In this document: piece by piece, positions 23,034 through 33,514 of the stretch | Numbering within the stretch: position 1 is the stretch's first letter | Layout of the letters: each line of letters opens with the position of its first letter | Assembly (NCBI RefSeq): GCF_047948215.1 | Contig: NC_134460.1 | Coordinates: 12,707,501 to 12,771,500 of the forward strand | DNA length: 64,000 nt | Source of the DNA: Lycorma delicatula | Lineage: Eukaryota; Arthropoda; Insecta; Hemiptera; Fulgoridae | Direction of reading: 5' to 3' | The notes under the pieces: generated by a model | What the model was told of the DNA's origin: nothing | Seen by the model: the letters and a program-made list of their open reading frames with translations, nothing else | The model's database searches: none | Translations under genes and position numbers: made by a program

Positions 23034-23818
23034 GCAGAGAAATTGAGAGCGAGAAACAACATCGCACATAAGCTCTGTGGAACGACGTGGGGAGCATCGG
23101 CTTCCACTTTGCGCACATCGGCTTTGAACCTGGTCTTCTCGGCTGCTGAATATTGTGCACCAGTATGGCTTAACACCCCTTATGTTCGTAGAATTGATGC
23201 TCAACTTAATAACACTATGAGAATGATTGCCGGGGTTATCACGTCTAAATGTCTCCCGGTATTGAGCCACATACCACCCCCGAACCTGCGCCGTATGAAC
23301 GCTCTTGTAAGAGAGTACAAGAAGATTATGGACGATCGAAACCTGCCGATACATGAGGACATTGTGGCTGCCGATCGTGGTCGCCTTCGATCTAGAAAGC
23401 CGCCTATCAAATCAGCAATTGCTGCCACAAAGGACGGATTTAACCTAATTGACCCCTGGCGTCCAGAATGGACCGCAAAGCAGAATTACCAAATCCCGTG
23501 TATTACACAAAGGACGCCGGGTTTTGACTTGCCACGTAAGTCATGGTCAACGTTAAACAGAATATGGACTCGGCACGGTACGTGCGCCTATTTCCTATAT
23601 AAAAGGGGTAAAACACCGACGCCCTTTTGTGAGTGTGGTGAAAATCAAACTGTCAGACACATCACAGAAGTTTCCCCTAGGACAGCTTATGAAGGGAATC
23701 CTGAAGATTTCCTGATGGCGACTTCAGAATCAGTAGCATATATTAGTTTGTTAAATCTTTGTTTGTAATTTTGACTGTAATTGGTGTTAGGTTTTGGTGC
23801 CATACGCTAAGTAAATAA
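23034..23818 (+). mobile_element. Jockey-like retrotransposon 3' fragment
   Basis: The fragment has an 11-bp TSD, ATTTCAGGATT (23023-23033 and 23819-23829). A 241-codon frame (23043-23768) begins inside ORF2 after the RT domain. It includes ARNNIAHKLCGTTWGASAST, AAEYCAPVWL and an R-rich segment, then a C-terminal Cys/His stretch (CECGENQTVRHI). The WGAS...SAAEYCAPVW arrangement is characteristic of the post-RT region of Jockey-type insect elements. The frame is uninterrupted and closes at a TAA, followed by a short 3' UTR ending in AAGTAAATAAAT with no long poly-A. GC content is clearly higher than the flanks. It was truncated on insertion and has no catalytic domain. Confidence 0.85.
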
Positions 23819-23829
23819 ATTTCAGGATT

Positions 23830-24067
23830 TTGAGGTATCGTAATTTATTCGCCTCGTTTTGATGTATTATTTCGTACGTTAGTTAAATAATACAAAAGTT
23901 GTTAATTTGTATCGGCTTATTTAAAATTTGAGACGTCCATTCAACGATTCCTCATTTTAAAGAAAATCATCAACTAGGAAAAATGTAGCCGATATTTTTC
24001 CTCCGACCGTTTTAGAAACGGTCGGAGGAATGTAGAAATAAATGAAGATAGTAATTATATATATATA
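23830..24067. other. AT-rich DNA with a hairpin
   Basis: The only notable feature is a perfect inverted repeat at 23998-24030. A TA-rich run precedes the candidate LTR. Confidence 0.55.
23998..24030. repeat. Inverted repeat, 15-bp arms, 3-nt spacer
   Basis: The arms are 23998-24012 and 24016-24030 with a TAG spacer. GC-rich arms stand out in AT-rich DNA. It is not followed by a T-run as a terminator would be, so I treat it as a fold-back scar or the remnant of a palindromic element. Confidence 0.88.
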
Positions 24068-24656
24068 TGTCGTAGAGGCGAGGAGATTTGTCAGGGACTC
24101 AACGTTTTGTGTTTCACTCATTTTTATTATTACAAGTGGAGAATATATAAGATTATAATAAAGTTCAATTAATAAAAATGAGTAGATAACTCGTACAATG
24201 AAACAATTACAAATGATAATTATCACTTATCAATAACTCAGTAGTACACGAATTATAATATAAGATTAATTTAATTTAGAATTCAAATAATATTAAAACA
24301 ACTTGCGATAGACCGAGGCTCAGGGAAATAACGAATTCGCGATCACCAGGACGTCTGTTCGATCTGGGTTCCAAAGCAAGACTACCTTTTCTCAATATTC
24401 TCAAATAATATGCCTACTGCATATTTCCTTTTCCTTATTAATTTTATGATACCCCTGTCGTCCTGGGATCCCGACTACGTTGACAACCATGTGCCTACCT
24501 AGGCCTAAGCCTACCGCAATAAAACAATTTAAACCTTATTTTACAAAATATTACAAGTAATAGTACATTTCTTAAAACTACTAAAAATACAGATATTCTA
24601 AAGAATATTCTCATCGTTTTGTCGGAAGATACTCCACTGTACTTTATTCTCCGACA
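24068..24656. mobile_element. Candidate solo LTR
   Basis: The segment starts TGTCGTAGA and ends TCTCCGACA, which gives the TG...CA ends and a short imperfect terminal inverted repeat (8 of 9) expected for an LTR. The flanks on both sides are TATATA, compatible with a 4-6 bp TSD but too low in complexity to prove it. Inside are a TATA-like stretch (GAATATATAAGATT, about 24146) and AATAAA (about 24519), a plausible promoter and polyadenylation layout on the plus strand. No second LTR or internal region was seen in the window. The length of about 590 bp is reasonable for an insect LTR. Confidence 0.4.
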
Positions 24657-24939
24657 TATATATAATATAATTTATATATATATATCAATATTTTTAGATA
24701 TTTAGATTGAAGTAAACGTAAACATGTTATAGAAACATCAGTTTGTAGAAAACCAGCAACGAATAACATTAAATTCCCAACATACTAAACTTGTATTGTA
24801 TGAATAAGTGACTATTTTTAGCAAAGCTCGCACATTCATAAATTTGTATGTTATGCACATACATGTGGATGTATTCAACGAATACATGTAAATTCTATTC
24901 ACCCTCACGGTCACAAAAAATTGGTACCTATAAAAATCT

Positions 24940-25380
24940 GATTTTTAGACAAGAAATATGCATTATACAAGTAAAAAGGAAAACAAACTCAAAAACGAAA
25001 TAGATGTAATAAAATAAATAGCAGTATTGGTTTCGACAGTAAAATTATAGAAAAGGTATATAAAAAGCACAGAATAAAGTACCGTGGTAGTTTTACAAAA
25101 TTACAACAAGAGAATAGCACGTAAAATTAAACATAATGAATGTAATAAAATGTATATCGATAAAATTAACAGATCTTTTAAACAAGATTTGCGGAACATT
25201 ACAATGCTTACAGAAATATAGATGTGTCAATACGGTCGATCATTTGTTGCAATGTAAGAATAGTATTTCTGATTTTGAAAATACCGGTAAATTAGAAATT
25301 ATGGAAATTTGTAACGGCAATAAAAACATGAATATACTTGAAAAATATTATATTTATAAATATAACAAAAGTATAAAATG
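24940..25380 (+). pseudogene. Possible Penelope-like element C-terminal fragment
   Basis: The plus-strand frame 25136-25378 (81 codons) ends in VDHLLQCKNSISDFENTG, KLEIMEICNGNK and MNILEKYYIYKYNKSIK. The order H-x-L...I...EIMEIC...MNILEKYYIYK resembles the end of the GIY-YIG endonuclease domain that closes Penelope-like proteins. Just upstream in other frames, SIGFDSKIIEKVYKKHRIKY (about 25025-25085) looks like the segment following their RT domain. The intervening part and the GIY-YIG motif itself are not recognisable, and the frames do not join. The assignment is from remembered pattern only. The alternative is a chance AT-rich frame. Confidence 0.4.
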
Positions 25381-25381
25381 A

Positions 25382-26255
25382 TTAACTAGCAGATCATTTT
25401 TAAAGAGATGTTTTAATTAAAGACGTAGTGGGTGGCAGCAGTTGGCAAAACTGTTTACGAACGTTGTAGTGACGTCCTGTACGGCAGTGAAGTTGTATAA
25501 ATTGTGTGGTTGTTAGGGTTTATATTTTCTAAATTTTTAACTTTTTATTTGTTGATGTAATTACAAATTTTGTACCTACCGATGAGGCGTGCCCCTAAAG
25601 CCGGGTATTAGTTTCTTTTTAGGTTTTTCTGTTACTTTGTTTGGAGGTTAAGTTGTTTGAGTTTAATTGCATACTGGTCAGTATGTTGAATTATTTGAAT
25701 TTTCAGAATAATATACACTCGTATTCGTATTTATATATGTAAAACTAAAAATATTTCATTATCGAGAAGGCGTTAATGAAAATTATATATGTACATATTG
25801 AACGAAATGCAGAAAATTAAGGTTATTTTTCAATTTTGTTATTAATATTACTTTAAAATGCATCGATAAAATAATATTGTCTGTAAATGGAAAAATCTTT
25901 TAATTATATTTGTAGTAAATTGGAAGCCAAATTCTTTAAAACCGTTCGGTATTGTATTAAAAATGATAACGAAAGATTTATCTTTCGTAAACCAAAGTGT
26001 TATGTTGAGTTACAAGAAAAAATTTCTGTCATCGGTTTGATATTGTTGAGGTGGGTATAATATTTTTTTTTACAAATAAGTGACTACTTGTAGCAAAACT
26101 TGTACATTTATAATATTACAAACATAGATTAACATTTTTAATTTTCTGAACATCGATCTGCATAAAGGATGTCAAATAATAATTTTTATTTTATTTTATC
26201 TTATTTTTCTAACGCGTACGTTGCAATTTGTTCTATTATTAAACAATAAGAACTC
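25382..26255. other. AT-rich intergenic DNA
   Basis: I see no supportable gene or repeat. A mildly GC-richer patch at 25425-25620 is unrecognised. Confidence 0.5.
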
Positions 26256-26261
26256 CCCCCC

Positions 26262-26460
26262 CCCGAACCACAAGGCCCAATGAGATGAGGATGATATGTG
26301 TGACATATTAGTGAGGTGTAGTCTTGTACAGACTCAGACCACTATTCCTGAGTCGTGTTAATTGAATCCCAACCACCATATTATATCGATAACCACTAGT
26401 TTTCTAACCCGTATAAAATCAGCCTACTTTTATTAGGATTTGAACCTCAGAACCTACGAC
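26262..26460 (-). mobile_element. Diverged SINE-1 copy
   Basis: On the minus strand this matches the SINE-1 body in order: GAGGTTCAAATCC (box B region, about 26430-26445), the ACCACTAGT...TATCGATA region, GTGGTTGGGATTCAATTAAC, the ACTCAGGAATAGTGGTCTGA stretch and TGTACAAGACTACACC. Many substitutions and small gaps separate it from the copy at 16.1 kb, and the tRNA-like box A is not clear. It is therefore an old copy. Confidence 0.7.
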
Positions 26461-27189
26461 GTCGAATGTTAAATAAAATAATATGACTAAAGTTATATAA
26501 TAATCTAACTGCCGATTTTCCTATCTTAACTCGTTGAAATCTTTTTGGAGCCGTAAGAGATGATATTATATGTGAGACGGGAATATGCATAAAGATAATA
26601 TTAGTGATAAGTTTAGTTTTTATTTGTTGCTTCAAAGCAAAAAAAAAAATATATATAAATTCAAAATAGTAGGAATAAAGCTTATATAAATAATTCATTG
26701 TGTCCGTTAACATACAAAAAAGAATGATATAGCGGTTTCATTGTCAGTAATGAGTTTGACATTAAAAAAGTAATTGTAAGTTCAGCTTTAGCGATTGTAA
26801 ATTTTTTAAACGGGTACGTAAAAAGAGAAACGAAGTTAATTTTCTGAACGTTCTGGTCGTTCCGTTTGATTTAGCAGCGAACACGGAAGGTTATTCTTTG
26901 CTAAAAATGCGATTTCTCATTGCTGTTTGATTCGTTGTCTGATATCCAACGTTCCGTTTCATTGAAAAGCGACTGGACGGGTACTGAAAGGACAATAGCC
27001 TATCCGCTATTTTGAAAGCCTACTGAATTACAGTTCAATTTTCTCTGCAGTGTATCGCAGAGCAATTTAGATGAAAGACATCCAATTGAAAGGACAGTCG
27101 GTATGGACGTCGGTTAGACAGTCATGCACCAACAGTGATTGACCTACCTTTTCTCTCTCCAACTCTTCTCTCCCACTCTTACTCATTCA

Positions 27190-27239
27190 CTCTCTCTCTC
27201 TCTCTCTCTTTACATATATATATATATATATATATATAT
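27190..27239. repeat. (CT)n(AT)n microsatellite
   Basis: A CT dinucleotide run is followed within a few bases by an AT run. Confidence 0.95.
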
Positions 27240-27796
27240 TCGATCAATTTTCTTTAGCCGACTTTTCCCTTTTTTCTATGTCGAATGTATTTAACATTAC
27301 CTGTGAACCCTCCTTTAAGTTAATAAAATGCAATATTTAAAAAAATATCAGGATACGTATTATTAATGCTATTTTTATTTAATATACCGTATAATGACTT
27401 TTAAAGAACGGCAAATTTCTTTTCTTTATTCCCGTTTTATATCTTTTTCATAATGTTCATGATTTATTTATAAAATTTGTTTTGCTATTATACTCGTAAA
27501 TACGCTGACAAATTGATGTTTTGATGAATGGATATCTCTTTATTCTTAAATTAAATTGACATATTTTTATTTACTGGAAATTTTTTATTTATTCAATCGA
27601 TATGTAAGTGGAAATATTTGTTTTATTATTATTATTATTCCTATATTCAAATATCTTTAAACTGAACTTTAAAATTGCGTATGAAAAAAAGGAAAAATCT
27701 GGGTTTTCCTGCGTTTTAATATGTTGTAAACAATAGTTTTTTTCTTTGTAAAAGGTCTTTTTTGTTTAGTTTTACAGTACCTTGTGGACCTTTGTT

Positions 27797-27845
27797 TATA
27801 TATATATATATATATATTTATACTCAGACACACACACACACACAC
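27797..27845. repeat. (TA)n and (AC)n microsatellite
   Basis: A TA run and then an AC run, separated by about ten bases. Confidence 0.93.
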
Positions 27846-28128
27846 TGACATCCCTGTCGCTGCTTCGCCCGCTCCATATGTTTACGTGCGTTTCCCGCCG
27901 TGGCCATTTATTTTATATTTTATGTTTTTAAGTCAAGTAACCGGAGGCAGATGCAGCCAGTAGCGTCGCATATATAAACAATGGCAGTTGCCGTGTCGGT
28001 TGACCAAGCGTTCACCGACGTACCCGTTAAAAAATCGAAATAAAAAAAAAATCCAAAATGCTTTTAAGATATTTATCTGACGACTATTTGCAAGCTACAA
28101 TATACTGAATGTCTCGTTTAGTATAGTC

Positions 28129-29047
28129 AAGATTAATTATTTGATGTGTTTGAGTAATCCGCGCTCTTACTTCTTCGACAAAAGGCGATCGCCGCTTCCA
28201 AACCGCGATCGCGAATCATGTTTTACCCAAATTGTCAGTTCCCCTTTTTCCTTTCCTTTCAAGAACGAAGAAGAGGGAACGAGCCCAGCAACCACCAACA
28301 GCATAGAAGTACGAAGAAAGAAGAAACCTGCACTTTCCCCCGTTCAGCCCTTCAGGGCCACGGGAACAGCAAGGTTATTGGTATGTAATTTCGATTACTG
28401 CCGAGTCTCGGAAAGTGTAGGCCAAAGAAGAACGAAGAGGTCATCTGAAGAAGAAAAAGAAGAAAGAAGACCCGCTACGCGACCTGCCGTCACGGACTGG
28501 AGTCCGGTAAAAAGAGCCCAGCAGAGAAGCATCGTGAAGGGCAGCCACCAAAGAAGTAGATGGAAGATCTTCTCCTTTATCCGTACCTTAAAATACGTCA
28601 ATACTTACAATTAATTAAATCAGCAATTGCGACTCCCTCCGGAGAAGGGAGCGCATTGCTCCCTCCAAACAATTAGGTCCCCGTTTTGGCGTATTCCTGC
28701 TAGCCTATGAAGCATTAGCACCGAAAGGACTTCAGTGGACGGTCTGAAGGGGAATTACGTCGGGAGGACAGGTTTTAAAAGCCTAGTCTCCCGCGGTCGG
28801 ACCCAGAAATGGGTTTGAGAACGCCGGTCCAAACGAATATGGAACGCTATTCAGAAATCTGGCTATAAAATATAACAAAACTTGAAACTTAGACCCGACA
28901 TTAAAATAAACCCTTGAAACACGCCCGATTAACAGAATCAACTGCTGTATGATTCTGAATTGCAGAGCCTGGACAGTGTCAACCTGTCCAGGCTCTGCAA
29001 TTCGAAGGGAGAATTTGTGAGACTTCCGCCAATTTTGCGTTCCGTTC
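28129..29047 (+). mobile_element. Pentamer-tailed retroposon, copy 1
   Basis: This 919-bp insertion is bounded by an exact 14-bp TSD, CGTTTAGTATAGTC (28115-28128 and 29048-29061). About 820 bp of it aligns with the insertion at 36024-36849. It is GC-richer than its surroundings. There is no poly-A; the 3' end is GCGTTCCGTTC, a short CGTTC-type pentamer repeat, where copy 2 has a CATTC-type repeat. A frame at 28141-28611 (157 codons) includes VGQRRTKRSSEEE and TDWSP, which are also readable in copy 2, but no known domain is visible. The shared 3' half includes CAATTGCGACTCC, GGCGTATTCCTGCTAGCCTA and AAAGGACTTCAGTGGACGGT. Near the end, 28957-29003 is a 20-bp hairpin absent from copy 2. The TSD length suggests target-primed retroposition. 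I do not recognise the family. Confidence 0.85.
28957..29003. repeat. 20-bp perfect inverted repeat, 7-nt spacer
   Basis: The arms are 28957-28976 and 28984-29003. Copy 2 of the same retroposon has only the sequence of the right arm, so the left arm was added as an inverted copy. Confidence 0.9.
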
Positions 29048-29061
29048 CGTTTAGTATAGTC

Positions 29062-30115
29062 GGAAATGTGGAAAATTGGGATCATTGTTCAAATTTTTTT
29101 TAACTTTCTTCTCTCCTTTTAAGATGGAAATTAGAAAAACCTAGTTATCGGTTTTTATACATTCACTTGAAGATTACACACAAAAAAAAATCAAGTTGTT
29201 ATCTATATTTGTTAACCGAGAAATTAAAAAAAAAAAAAAAAAAAAAAAAATTAGTAAAATCCATTGTTACTCCATTTATCTCTTTTTTCAAGATATTATC
29301 GAAAATAAATTTTTTTTACCATTTTCGATAGGTTGATGAAGATTTAATATTCTAGTGATACTATCGATTATCTCTTTATTTTAATTAAATTTACGTCTAA
29401 TAGATAACTCTTTAATTATATTATCACGCCTTTTTTGTAATCCTTACAAAACTAAAATATGCGTTGGTTTCAGTGCTCAGCGGCTTACTTTGTTTCAATT
29501 TCTGCACATTATTTCGATTTTTGTATTTTATTATTTGCTTGATTTTACGCACGAACGATATATTCTGTTTTAATGAAACTCGAATGAATTTATTTTAACT
29601 AGATACAAATTTAACCGGTTACTGTACGCGTTTGAAATTCTACTACGTCTAATTTTTTAACCTGAAATATTTATTTGTGAATTCCCTCTACAGAAAAAGA
29701 ATTTGTTATTCATTACTACAGGATCCACTGAAATAAAGTGTAATTAGACAGAGTCAAACCTGTTCTATTCTTTGGTGGGGGGGGGGGGGCGGAAGTAAAA
29801 TTGTTTTTAGTTTATACGCTCGGATCAAATGAAAGCAATGTCAGTGAAATTAAACGAAAGAATAAAAGTTAAAGCAAATATATTTAATTATATACATAAC
29901 TTTCATAATTTTTTGTTGTTCATTTCAAACGGGGTTACTTTCCCCATCTTACGACGAATTTTCTTTCTTTTTTTTTTTTTGTAATTTATATACTGTAAAT
30001 GAATTTTAGTTATAAAATCTGATACCCAGATGAACAGCTTTTTTGTACTACGTAAAACTTAATTCAAACGCGGACTCTTAACTAGAATTTGCGGGTTGTT
30101 TTCTGGGATCGATTA
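29062..30115. other. AT-rich intergenic DNA with homopolymers
   Basis: It contains a 25-nt A-run (about 29226-29250) and a G-run near 29777-29790. I see no supportable gene. Confidence 0.5.
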
Positions 30116-30117
30116 AT

Positions 30118-30275
30118 TCACAATATAAGCTTCGAAGCGCGTACATGGAAATATGAAATGGAAATTTTGTAGTGTACGAGTAATAAATATAATGACTGAC
30201 CAGAATTCGAATCCGGTACCTCCGGATTAAAGGCCGAGATACTATCACTCCGTCTTGGAGATCGGCCAGTGTTTA
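30118..30275 (-). mobile_element. SINE-2 copy (tRNA-derived), minus strand
   Basis: On the minus strand from about 30275 there is a tRNA-like head with a box A-like GGAGTGATAGTATCTCGGCC and a box B-like GGATTCGAATTCTGG. These are followed by a body with AAATTTCCATTTCATATTTC and CGCGCTTCGAAGCTT. The order head, then ATTTCCAT..., then CGC...GCTT matches the copies at 48.5 and 49.55 kb. The head resembles a serine- or leucine-type tRNA only loosely. Confidence 0.6.
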
Positions 30276-30305
30276 ATGTCTGATGAAAATCATGCGCTAT
30301 ATGTT

Positions 30306-31673
30306 TTTTTTTTGTCTTCAGTCATTTGACTGGTTTGATGCAGCTCTCCAAGATTCCCTATCTAGTGCTAGTCGTTTCATTTCAGTATACCCTCTACATC
30401 CTACATCTCCAACAATTTGTTTTACATACTCCAAACGTGGCCTGCCTACACAATTTTTCCCTTCTACCTGTCCTTCCAATATTAAAGCGACTATTCCAGG
30501 ATGCCTTAGTATGTGGCCTATAAGTCTGTCTCTTCTTTTAACTATATTTTTCCAAATGCTACTTTCTTCATCTATTTGCCACAATACCTCTTCATTTGTC
30601 ACTTTATCCACCCATCTGATTTTTAACATTCTCCTATAGCACCGCATTTCAAAAGCTTCTAATCTTTTCTTCTCAGATACTCCGATCGTCCAAGTTTCAC
30701 TTCCATATAAAGCGACACTCCAAACATACACTTTCAAAAATCTTTTCCTGACATTTAAATTAATTTTTGACGTAAACAAATTATATTTCTTACTGAAGGC
30801 TCGTTTAGCTTGTGCTATTCGGCATTTTATATCGCTCCTGCTTCGTCCATCTTTAGTAATTCTACTTCCCAAATAACAAAATTCTTCTACCTCCATAATC
30901 TTTTCTCCTCCTATTTTCACATTCAGTGGTCCATCTTTGTTATTTCTACTACATTTCATTACTTTTGTTTTGTTCTTGTTTATTTTCATGCGATAGTTCT
31001 TGCGTAGGACTTCATAGATGCCGTTCATTGTTTCTTCTAAATCCTTTTTATTCCCGGCTAGAATTACTATATCATCAGCAAATCGTAGCATCTTTATCTT
31101 TTCACCTTGTACTGTTACTCCGAATCTTAATTGTTCTTTAACATCATTAACCGCTAGTTCCATGTAAAGATTAAAAAGTAACGGAGATAGGGAACATCCT
31201 TGTCGGACTCCCTTTCTTATTAGGGCTTCTTTCTTATGTTCTTCAATTGTTATTGTTGCTGTTTGGTTCCTGTACATGTTAGCAATTGTTCTTCTATCTC
31301 TGTATTTGAACCCTAATTTTTTTAAAATGCTGAACATTTTATTTCAGTCTACGTTATCAAAAGCCTTTTCTAGGTCTATAAACGCCAAGTATGTCGGTTT
31401 GTTTTTCTTTAATCTTCCTTCTACTATTAATCTGAGGCCTAAAATTGCTTCCCTTGTCCCTATACTTTTCCTGAAACCAAATTGGTCTTCTCCTAACACT
31501 TCTTCCACTCTCCTCTCAATTCTTCTGTATAAAATTCTAGTTAAGATTTTTAATGCATGACTAGTTAAAGTAATTGTTCTGTATTCTTCACATTTATCTG
31601 CCCCTGCTTTCTTTGGTATCATAACTATAACACTTTTTTTGAAGTCTGATGGAAATTCCCCATTTTCATAAAA
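30306..31673 (-). mobile_element. LINE-A copy 7, near-longest, one nonsense change
   Basis: The plus strand begins with a T-run and the LINE-A 3' terminus. The minus-strand frame 30318-31337 (339 codons) covers RQGCSLSPLLF, FADD and the C-terminal domain down to AASNQSND. Upstream it is cut by a stop at the Trp of DNVDWNKMF (TGG to TGA). Beyond that, 31344-31622 continues in frame through FIDLEKAFDNVD, DQFGFRK and MIPKKAG. The nonsense change is the only clear break I see, so this copy was recently intact over the same span as copy 5. Possible 7-bp TSD ATATGTT (30299-30305 and 31674-31680). Confidence 0.93.
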
Positions 31674-31689
31674 ATATGTTATGTAACAT

Positions 31690-32138
31690 AAATTTATACG
31701 TTCTTACTTGTACGTATCTAATTTAAGCAAATAGAATTTTATAAGAATAGATATCTTTAAAGATTAAAGTAAACCGTTCGTTGTAATATTTTATTAATTA
31801 AAATTAGTAAATTCTTAAAATAACCAGATTAGTATATGTTTCAGAAGAAAAGTGATTTAGCGTCGTGAAAAATAACGCTAGCAATATACAATTTCAATAA
31901 CGGTAAAGAACTGGATTGATAGTCCGGTAAAGATCTAAGAGAATATTTTCAGATATTATCTGAACATCCTAATTTAGAAAACAGTCGAAAAGTATTATCA
32001 GTTTAAACCTTATTTCATCATTTTAATACGAATTTAATTGTCCTTATTAAATTATCATAATAATCTGCGTTTGTGATTTTTATTAGAAGCTCAATTAGAA
32101 TTTATAAAAGAGATTGCTATTTTTTATATTAATTATGT
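31690..32138. other. AT-rich intergenic DNA
   Basis: I see no supportable gene or repeat between LINE-A copy 7 and the mariner/Tc1-type element. Confidence 0.5.
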
Positions 32139-33511
32139 TACCGGATGTACAAAAAATAATATCAGCATTATAAGTTGTTCTCTTGGATGAGGTGTGCAGT
32201 GTTTATTTAAGGCTAAAATCGAAGAGCGAAAAAGGCAGCTTTAATTGCGCGCATGGCTGTAGATTTATCCCCCCCCCTATCTTTTGGCTTGACATCGCCG
32301 CTAGCAAAGATGGCGCCTCCTAATCAAAACCTTATGTGTTTTGCGGTTTTCTGAATGTTCATATGCAGTTCGTATTCTGTAGAAAGTTTAATTCTGATTT
32401 TACAAGCGACAGTAACATTTGACGATGGCATAATCGGTTTTAAACGGCCGTATGATCGTGTAAAGGGAAGAGAGTACGGGACGACTGAGGTGTCTAAAGA
32501 AAATGTTGAACGTATCAGGGAGTCTTTCTTCCGTAATCCTAAAAAAATTTGTTAGGAAAGCCGGCCGTCAACTAGCGATGCCGGTAGTGACAGCGTGGAA
32601 TGTTTAAGAAAACGCTTTCGTGTGCATCTAGACCGTTTACAGCTGGTACAGGGTTCGAAACCTGCCGACTACGCTGTGCGTGCCTACTTCGCGATCGAAA
32701 TGTTTCGGCATCGTTATGCCTTTCTTGATCGTATTATTTTTAGCGATGCGTCGACATTTTATTTTACTGGAAACGCCATAATGTCCTTATTTGGGGATGG
32801 GGGGTCAAGAAAATCTCCATGAATTTGTACAATGCGAAAGGGACTCCCTAAATTTAAATGTCTTGTGTGGGATATCCCGACGGGCAATTCTTTTTCGTTG
32901 AAGCGAGCATAACAGGAGTTCTTGGCTCCTTCCTGGAAACGGCTCTTTCCTGGACTATAAACTGAGCCCGAGAATTTTATTTAGCGACAAGATTGTGCTA
33001 AATTGATTGTGTTATGATGAGCAGGTTATGGTTATGGTGGTTATGGTTATGGCAGGTTATGGTTATGGTGAGCAGGCGCTAGGTGCTGGTGAGCAGAGTT
33101 ATGCTAACTCTGTGCGAGATCGGTCGGTTGAATGACTTTTCCCCGATGCCTGGATCGGTCGGCTTGGAGCCGATGACAAAGCTTGTGCGGGGGGCTCCAA
33201 GGTCATTCGATTTGACATCATGTGATTTTTTTTTGTTTTCGAAGTTTTATAGAGTTTTGTTGTACGGGCCTCCGCTAATTTACCCTATTTTAGGCACAGG
33301 ATTGAAGCACCTCTTGGTTTCATTTCTCCAGACGTGCTGGTTAAAATACGGGATGAACTCTGTTGTCGGATGTATGTGACAAAAGGTCTTCGCATTGAAC
33401 ACTTATCGGGGAAAACTATAAAAATTATTCATTCATTAATGTAAAACAAAGTTAAAAGAAACTAAATAGTTATAAACCTTCGATATTTCTTTTTGTACAC
33501 TCTGTATTTTG
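32139..33511 (+). mobile_element. Mariner/Tc1-type DNA transposon, decayed
   Basis: The ends carry related inverted sequences. The left end, about 32139-32174, reads ATGTACAAAAAATAATATC...TTATAA. The right end, about 33475-33511, reads inverted as GTGTACAAAAAGAAATATCG...TTATAA. Between them lie remains of a transposase: SKENVERIRESFFRNPKKIC (about 32495-32553), ECLRKRFRVHLDRLQLVQGS with DYAVRAYFAIEM and LDRIIFSDASTFYFTGNA (32595-32822), and near the end LTSCDFFLFSKFYRVLLYGP with ...YVTKGLRIEHLSGK. The FSDASTF stretch corresponds to the second catalytic Asp of DDE transposases, and the CDFFL segment to the third acidic position. The frame is broken several times. Near 33016-33075 GGTTAT hexamers have expanded inside the gene. 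A size of about 1.37 kb fits the superfamily. Confidence 0.75.
33016..33075. repeat. GGTTAT-type hexamer expansion
   Basis: GGTTATGGTTATGGT-type units occur several times, interrupted, within the mariner-like transposase. It replaces coding sequence and is not a telomere-type repeat. Confidence 0.8.
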
Positions 33512-33514
33512 TTA

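Larger units (their letters stand above)
26461..28114. other. AT-rich DNA with microsatellites
   Basis: No gene could be supported. A (CT)n then (AT)n run lies at about 27190-27239, a (TA)n run at 27797-27817 and an (AC)n run at 27828-27845. GC-richer patches at 26980-27160 and 27845-28020 are unrecognised; they could be small non-autonomous elements or unannotated exon or UTR sequence. Confidence 0.5.

Noticed and set aside
6773..31560. Recurrent opposite-strand frames starting MCYSAFYIAP, MTGLMQLSKI or MLAIVLLSLY as conserved small proteins
   Set aside because: They recur only because they are the antisense of LINE-A copies.
33016..33075. Telomere-like repeat
   Set aside because: GGTTAT is not the common insect telomere unit, the run is short and interrupted, and it lies within a transposase relic.
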